In this document: in pieces, positions 59,091 through 64,000 of the stretch | How positions within the stretch are numbered: position 1 is the stretch's first letter | Layout of the letters: every line of letters begins with the position of its first letter | Source: Mycobacterium tilburgii | GTDB lineage: Bacteria > Actinomycetota > Actinomycetes > Mycobacteriales > Mycobacteriaceae | Direction: 5' to 3' | Length of the DNA stretch: 64,000 nucleotides | NCBI RefSeq assembly: GCF_902168065.1 | Contig: NZ_LR655699.1 | Location: 1-64,000, forward strand | Made by a program: the position numbers and the translations under genes | The notes under the pieces: generated by a model | The model's input: the letters and a program-made list of their open reading frames with translations, nothing else | Told to the model about the DNA's origin: nothing | Database searches by the model: none

Positions 59091-59459
59091 TACGTGCCCA
59101 CATTGATCGTCATATGCATACGTAATCAACCGAACTGAGGAACCGGCCGCTAACCCATTAAAGCGTCCGGAATCTGGCCGGGATAGTGAACGGGCATCTC
59201 CGGCGCAAATAGCATCATATCTTATGTATCATATATACTATGACTAAGGCCACGACTTGACACTCGGAGCGTTGAGCTAAGTCCAAATCATTCGGGAATC
59301 GACAGCCTGCAATATGGTCGAGATGTAGTGCGGTGAGACGAATATCGCTGTGGGGGAGCTACGTACGGCTGCGGATAACCATCTGCCGGGTCTGCAGGCC
59401 TACCGAGGTGGCGGAGCCGGGTTTCGCGGTTTACCGACTGGATAGCTAAACCGGGCTAC
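59091..59459. other. No recognisable gene
   Basis: An AT-rich run around 59210-59245 (with TATGTATCATATATACTATG) and otherwise undistinguished sequence. No frame with recognisable product; presumably debris or the upstream region of the ATPase remnant. Confidence 0.4.
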
Positions 59460-61162
59460 CAAGAACCTTGGTCACTAAAGACGGATGCGGACGTTACGCG
59501 GCCGATTCACGATATCTGTTGGTGAGCCTAGTCGTTGCAACCGTCCTGTTACTACTCCCGGCTAGCCTGTCGGCGATGCTCACCGCAGAACCCCACGTCC
59601 GTTTCTTCGGGTGGCGCTGGGTGGTGATCGCGGTCGCCTTACCGTCCGTTACCTGGGCGGCGTGGCCACTGCATAGGTTCGCGATTAGCCATCCGCGCCC
59701 GCAGCGTTCCGCGCACTCTATGACGTTATGTTGAATCGGCGACCCGCCTCGGAGACCGGGATTCGTGCAGCGCTGATCGGAAACGATGCTTTTTACTTCG
59801 ATATCGCTGCTCTGATTGGTGTAATCATGTTGGCACAGAGTTATTTTGAGTCACGTGTGAAGTGCAAGATGGCCAGGGCGATACGGGAGCTGGCCACCAA
59901 CCACAACCCCCAAGACGTGGCTGTGGTTGGTACCGACGGGTCGGAAACGGTTATTCCGGCCGTTTAACTCCTGGTGCAGCAACGTTTTCGAGTCCTTACC
60001 GGCCAGACCATCGCTGCCGACGGTCTTGTTGTTGCCAGTTCGGCGACCATAGACGCCAGTGCGTCGGAAGGTGCGTTGAGTCCAGCCCAGGTCCACCCGG
60101 GTACGCATGTCGTCCGCGGTACCGAGGTGCTTGACGGCAGATTGATCGTCGAAACCGCCGAGGTGGGCGGTGGCACTCACCTCATAAATGTGGACCGCAT
60201 AGTTAGGCATGCGCGTGGGCAACTGCCCGATGTGCACCGATTCTCGGCTCGGCATTCGTACCATTCGTGTTCGCCGCGGCGAGCCTGCGTTTTCTTGAGT
60301 GGGTGTTCGTCGGCGGCAACTTCGTGAGGGGCATTCTCGACAGCCCTCGATGTTATCGTTGTTGGGTGTCCATGCGCGTTCAGCTTGGCGGTCCCCATTG
60401 CCGTGACAATCGCGGCGATTCGCGGTGATCGGTCTGGGATTCTCGTTCGGCGCTATCGCTGGCTGCGGGCTGCCCGGACAGTAGACACCCTCGCGCTCAC
60501 CGAAATCGATGAAAAGCCTTCCGGCCTTCCGGATTGGTGATCACAAACCCGACAAACGACTCTGAGTCCAGCTCATTGCGACGACCACGATCACGGACTA
60601 CGGTGTGTGCTCCTCACCGAGGCCACTCCAACAGTGCAGCCCGGCCGTCTCGAATTTGACGAGGTGTTCGCCAGCAGTACGCCCGAAACTAAAAACCATG
60701 CAATCAAGCAGCTACACGACCGGGGTTGGATGATTGTGATAGTTGGTGCGCGCGACAATTACTCCCGCGCGGCTTGCTTGCGTGGACATCGGGATCACCA
60801 TCGGTGGTGGCGCTGACGGCGCGACGGAGTCCGCTGACATTGTGCTGTTCCGTGACGATCTCGACGGTGTACTTCTCATCATCGACTTGGCGACGGCAAT
60901 GACGCGTACGGTCAGAGGGAACGTGTTGTTGGCGCTTGGGTACACCATCGCGGCAATCCCTATCGCTGTTGCCGGATCGCTGAGCCCGCTGGGCGCGGTG
61001 GCAAGCAGGGCGTTGTCGGTGCTGCTCGTGGTGGCTAACAGCCTGCGGTTAAAGAGGTTTGGCGACTCGCATGGCGATGCCGATCAGCGCCGTCACGTGC
61101 GAAAACGCATGATGCGCCAGCACGCAGAGTCGGCCGACACGGTTGGAGCCGTGTGTCGTTAG
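59460..61162 (+). pseudogene. Heavy-metal P1B ATPase, strongly decayed
   Basis: Landmarks in order: helices LLVSLVVATVLLLLPASL and WRWVVIAVALPSVTWAAWPL, LAQSYFESRVKCKMARAIRE, QDVAVVGTDGSETVIPA with a TAA, LLVQQRFRVLTGQTIAADGL, IVVGCPCAFSLAVPIAVTIA, and the end [46 protein letters not shown]. The membrane CPC is kept, but all catalytic motifs are gone: TGES reads SEGA, DKTGT reads TEIDE, and GDGVND reads GARDN. Most of the nucleotide domain is missing. Related to ctpB-type pumps; an old pseudogene. Confidence 0.7.
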
Positions 61163-62164
61163 CTAACCAGTCGAAGGCTGCACGCGATAACACCAGATGT
61201 GGCCGTCGCGCAGTTCGGGGTTGCCCTGTTTGCGCGCGGAATCGTGTCTAACCAAGCGAGGCCGACCTTCATGGTTGTACAGAACGACGGAATGCCACGG
61301 TGTCGTCCATCCTCCGCCCGATTCTGCCGGCGGAATAAGGCTCACACCGAACTTATCCGCTCCGAGAGGTTGCGGATGGATCGAGAGCCGCACTGCCCGC
61401 GGCATACGGTTGTGCACAATCGCACTCCAAGCCCTGGACCGTGCCAGAACCAGGTACGCACGTCGTCTGGCATCGCGCTGCCGCTGAGAGGATGTCGTGT
61501 CGCTGTCCACCGAATCTTCGCGCAAGAATCGGGTCAGTCCGGCGAGGACTCGCGCAACTTCATAATCGGTTCGAGCTTGGCGGCGAAGGCTTTCCACCGA
61601 TTCTGCCCAACCCTGTTCCAGGCGTGAACGTTTCGTGCCGATGTCAGCTGCACCCCACATGTCGTAGAGGTCGAATGTCCGTAGGCGACCAAGTCGCTCC
61701 ACCCGTATCAATCGGTGCAGGTTGTCCCTGTACTCGACTACGGTGCGGTCGGAAACACCGATGATGTCGGCGAATACGTGGCCATCCGAGCAGATTGTCA
61801 GCCGAGCACCGGGAGCATACACAGCCGCGATGTCGTCACACAGTCCTTGTAGGGTCCTCAGTGCCAGCAGCTCGCCCTCGTCCGGTAGCGCTCCGGCCAC
61901 CTTGTTCATATTCGGTGATTTGCAGGGAAACGCAGGTAGCGCGAATTCGACAGGCTCGTCGGCCAGTACGAAGTCAAGAACCCGTATCCACTGAGGCCGG
62001 GCCCTGACCCACAACGGTGTCACGGATCCAACGGGCCGGTGGTTGCACAGTTCTGCACCCGCGAATGCGCGCCGATACTCCAGTAAGACCTCGATAACGC
62101 GATCGGCAATATCGGCCAACTTCGTGGTGCGCAAACGGTAGTGGTCAAGATTACCGACGGTCAC
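61163..62164 (-). CDS. Isonitrile (isocyanide) synthase, PvcA/DIT1 family
   Basis: A 333-residue protein of the DIT1/PvcA family (PF05141), which converts the amino group of Tyr or Trp into an isonitrile using ribulose-5-phosphate. The family core is plain: EFALPAFPCKSPNMNKVAGA, LPDEGELLALRTLQGLCDDI, AAVYAPGARLTICSDGHVFA and DIIGVSDRTVVEYRDNLHRL. The C-terminus has GVSLIPP and WHSVVLYNHEGRPRLVRH. The GTG start (62162-62164) overlaps the P450 stop as GTGA, with GGAG about 8 bases upstream, indicating translational coupling. The frame is open to 62236, but inside the P450. Substrate choice cannot be read from sequence. Confidence 0.87.
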   Translation of the reverse strand: MTVGNLDHYRLRTTKLADIADRVIEVLLEYRRAFAGAELCNHRPVGSVTPLWVRARPQWIRVLDFVLADEPVEFALPAFPCKSPNMNKVAGALPDEGELLALRTLQGLCDDIAAVYAPGARLTICSDGHVFADIIGVSDRTVVEYRDNLHRLIRVERLGRLRTFDLYDMWGAADIGTKRSRLEQGWAESVESLRRQARTDYEVARVLAGLTRFLREDSVDSDTTSSQRQRDARRRAYLVLARSRAWSAIVHNRMPRAVRLSIHPQPLGADKFGVSLIPPAESGGGWTTPWHSVVLYNHEGRPRLVRHDSARKQGNPELRDGHIWCYRVQPSTG

Positions 62165-63456
62165 GGGCGCTCCAGTTTGGTGGAATAGGTTACTGGAAGC
62201 TGGCTGACGGCTCGGGTCAATGGCGCGGTTGACCACTGCAGTTCGTCGCGCCGCGCCGCGATAGCAAGGTCGGGCAGGCGATTCAGCAGTGCAGACAGTG
62301 CCTCGTGCAGTTCAATGCGGGCAAGCTTTGCCCCCGGGCAGGCGTGTGGCCCAAATCCGAATGCCAAGTGTGGATTGGTTTTTCGGTCAATGTTGACAAC
62401 GTCAGGATCGAGAAAAACGCGAGGGTCGCGGTTGGCCGCCCCAAGCGCAACAATGACCGAGTCGCCGGCCGGTATCTGCTTTCCGAACAGACTCGCTGGT
62501 GAATCAAGGAAGCGCCAAGTGGTCAGTGAGAATGCACTATCGTGGCGCAGAAGTTCTTCGACCGCGCGCGGCAGATCGGGTGTTCGTGTCCTCAGCCGCT
62601 CGGCCAGGCCAGGGGTCTCAAACAGGTCAAGCAGGCACAGCTGCAACTGTGCTGACACGGGATCCTGGCCCGCAACCAGGAGTTGGAAGATCATCGAATC
62701 ACGCTCCGCAGCCGTGATGTACCCAGCGTCTGTAGCGCGGACGATGTTCGCCAGGACGGTCCGATCATCGTCGGAGGTCCTCATCGTCGAGACCACCTCG
62801 GCGATATAGGCCTGTAGTTCGTGCAACCTCCGCACATATGTACCGCGATCCGGGTGGTGAGGGCCGACCGGGGCGACGACCGAACCCCATCTGCGGTCGA
62901 ACTTCCTGCGCAGTGCTGTGGGTAACCCGATCGCGCGAGCGAGCACCAGCAGAGACAGTGGAGCGGTGAACGCCGATACCAAATCGACGGTTACTAGACC
63001 CGATACCGGGCGTGGCAGGTCATCGATGAGGTCGTTGACCTCAGCTCGTATGGCAGCGCGTAAGCCTTCCGTCCGCCGCGGTGACAATTTCCCGGTGACC
63101 AGGTGGCGCATACGCCGGTGGCGCTCACCGTCGGAATGGAGCAGATGGACCTGGAGCGCGGAATGCTGCGGTTCGGGCATGATCGATCCGTTTGCCAGGA
63201 AATAAGGACTTGCCCGCCGGTGGTCCTTACCCAGCCGGGGATCCGTACACGCACGACGGGCCGCGTCGAAACCGGTGACAAGCCAGGCATGCACGGCGGG
63301 AAACTGGACCGGGTGTATCGCACCGGTCCCGGTCAGATGGTGAAATAAGTGGTAGGGATCTTTATGGTAGGCAACGGAATCCAGGAGAACGCGAGGTAAT
63401 TCTGGGTCGGGCGCTCCGGAAAGCAGGTGTCCGGTGGTGCTCGAGTTGAAGGACAT
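62161..63456 (-). CDS. Cytochrome P450 of the isonitrile cluster
   Basis: 431 residues, a soluble bacterial class I P450, complete. The haem loop is AFGFGPHACPGAKLARIEL (Cys near residue 373), the ExxR helix is VEELLRHD, and WRFLDSPASLFGKQIPAGDS precedes it. The I-helix reads LLVAGQDPVSAQLQL: the usual Thr of AGxDT is replaced by Pro, which is rare and implies an altered proton path or substrate-assisted catalysis. It probably oxidises or couples the isonitrile product, as DIT2 does in yeast after DIT1. ATG 63454-63456; the stop is coupled to the isonitrile synthase start. Confidence 0.9.
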   Translation of the reverse strand: MSFNSSTTGHLLSGAPDPELPRVLLDSVAYHKDPYHLFHHLTGTGAIHPVQFPAVHAWLVTGFDAARRACTDPRLGKDHRRASPYFLANGSIMPEPQHSALQVHLLHSDGERHRRMRHLVTGKLSPRRTEGLRAAIRAEVNDLIDDLPRPVSGLVTVDLVSAFTAPLSLLVLARAIGLPTALRRKFDRRWGSVVAPVGPHHPDRGTYVRRLHELQAYIAEVVSTMRTSDDDRTVLANIVRATDAGYITAAERDSMIFQLLVAGQDPVSAQLQLCLLDLFETPGLAERLRTRTPDLPRAVEELLRHDSAFSLTTWRFLDSPASLFGKQIPAGDSVIVALGAANRDPRVFLDPDVVNIDRKTNPHLAFGFGPHACPGAKLARIELHEALSALLNRLPDLAIAARRDELQWSTAPLTRAVSQLPVTYSTKLERP

Positions 63457-63488
63457 AGGCTGTGCCTCTTTCGTCGCTGCTGTCTAAT

Positions 63489-64000
63489 TCAGTAGGGTCT
63501 GGGGGACCGGCTAGCTACGAGAGGCTTTCGGCGAAGCAGTACCCGCGGCCTGCCGGTGACCTCGTCGCGAATCAATGAACCGTCCACTCCGAAGACATTG
63601 CGAAGCGTCCTGGGAACGAAAACCTCTTCGGGCGTGCCGATGCTGTGGACGGCGCCGTCTTGCAACACAACGACTTTTGTTGCGTACTGCGCGGCTAGGT
63701 CAAGACTGTGCAGAGCGGCGACTACGCCAATTCGAAGGGACACGCAGAGTTCCAGCAGCTCGATCTGATGCGCTGGATCCAGGTGATTGGTCGGTTCATC
63801 GAGTATCAGAACCTGTGGTTGCTGGGCCAGCGCCCGTGCGAACAGGACGCGCTGGCGCTCACCGCCGGAGAGCGTGGACACGCACCGGTCCGCCAAGATA
63901 TCGCACCGGCATTGACGCAGGCTTTGATCAATGATCTGTTGATCGCGTGAGCTGTGTCGGCCGAACACTCCCAGATGAGGGGACCGGCCCATGCTGACGG
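63489..64000 (-). CDS. Iron/siderophore-type ABC transporter ATPase (partial)
   Basis: The C-terminal 170 residues of an ABC ATPase of the FepC/FecE/BtuD type. Visible are the signature [20 protein letters not shown], Walker [21 protein letters not shown], and the H-loop [17 protein letters not shown]-loop and the C-terminal [20 protein letters not shown] match iron-chelate import ATPases. The Walker A lies outside the window: the frame continues past base 64000. It ends 32 bases before the P450 start, so the three genes look like one operon transcribed leftwards. Confidence 0.85.
   Translation of the reverse strand, partial: VSMGRSPHLGVFGRHSSRDQQIIDQSLRQCRCDILADRCVSTLSGGERQRVLFARALAQQPQVLILDEPTNHLDPAHQIELLELCVSLRIGVVAALHSLDLAAQYATKVVVLQDGAVHSIGTPEEVFVPRTLRNVFGVDGSLIRDEVTGRPRVLLRRKPLVASRSPRPY

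Noticed and set aside
61163..62236. Isonitrile lipopeptide locus of the Rv0097-Rv0101 type
   Set aside because: The enzyme is of the PvcA/DIT1 family; no NRPS, non-haem isonitrile oxidase or acyl carrier protein gene is present in the window.

Overview
The window is high-GC actinobacterial DNA, and many of its genes match Mycobacterium in family and order. It carries treS, the maltokinase mak, pepA, the antigen 85C mycolyltransferase fbpC, fusA2, fadD7, oxcA, oxyS, ldtA, ctpI, the Rv0111-type acyltransferase and the Tat-exported F420 enzyme fgd2. From memory of M. tuberculosis H37Rv, roughly 20-52 kb follows Rv0107c to Rv0135c, while 1-5.2 kb carries Rv0143c to Rv0136 counterparts in inverted order; 5.4-20 kb mixes unrelated pieces. 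I cannot name the species. The dominant feature is gene decay: about half of the loci are broken by frameshifts, stops, internal deletions or fusions of two truncated genes. A mycobacterium undergoing reductive evolution is the simplest reading, but a poor or chimeric assembly cannot be excluded from sequence alone, especially at two places where a gene switches strand part-way.

Layout. 0-6 kb: ClC channel with an inverted segment, Dps, DNA-glycosylase-like pseudogene, SnoaL-like protein, msrA, cyp138 pseudogene with a divergent truncated TetR and a palindromic operator, and an intact small Mop protein. 6-20 kb: fusion scars and fragments (ADH, DUF35, PadR, FadD, SDR, HD, TetR, BVMO, CGNR), with intact islands: a Tat-exported polysaccharide deacetylase, a membrane-anchored esterase, the copper ATPase ctpB with a GC-palindrome operator, a membrane protein and a nucleosidase. 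20-29 kb: ctpI and an intact acyltransferase/SGNH protein. 29.6-32 kb: an M-box (Mg2+) riboswitch, two small frames and an NRAMP-family transporter with non-canonical metal-site motifs. 32-54.5 kb: CAR, oxyS, fadD7, fusA2 and several regulators are broken, while ldtA, oxcA, pepA, treS-mak, fbpC and fgd2 are intact. 54.6-61.2 kb: a more AT-rich, heavily decayed stretch with a PaaK-like ligase whose 3' part lies on the opposite strand, an intact GntR regulator with matching palindromes, and remnants of MFS, NifS, SodA and a P-type ATPase. 61.2-64 kb: an intact minus-strand cluster of iron-type ABC ATPase, cytochrome P450 and a PvcA/DIT1-family isonitrile synthase, continuing beyond the window.

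Working together: treS-mak (trehalose to maltose-1-phosphate), fbpC (mycolyl transfer), ldtA and fgd2 (cell-wall and mycolate chemistry) form a conserved envelope core. ctpB, ctpI and the M-box transporter handle metals. All five acyl-adenylating or carboxylate-activating enzymes (FadD17-like, FadD12-like, FadD7, CAR, PaaK-like) are broken. The isonitrile synthase cluster at the right edge is the best candidate for an undescribed system. No insertion sequence, phage gene, CRISPR array or tRNA was seen.
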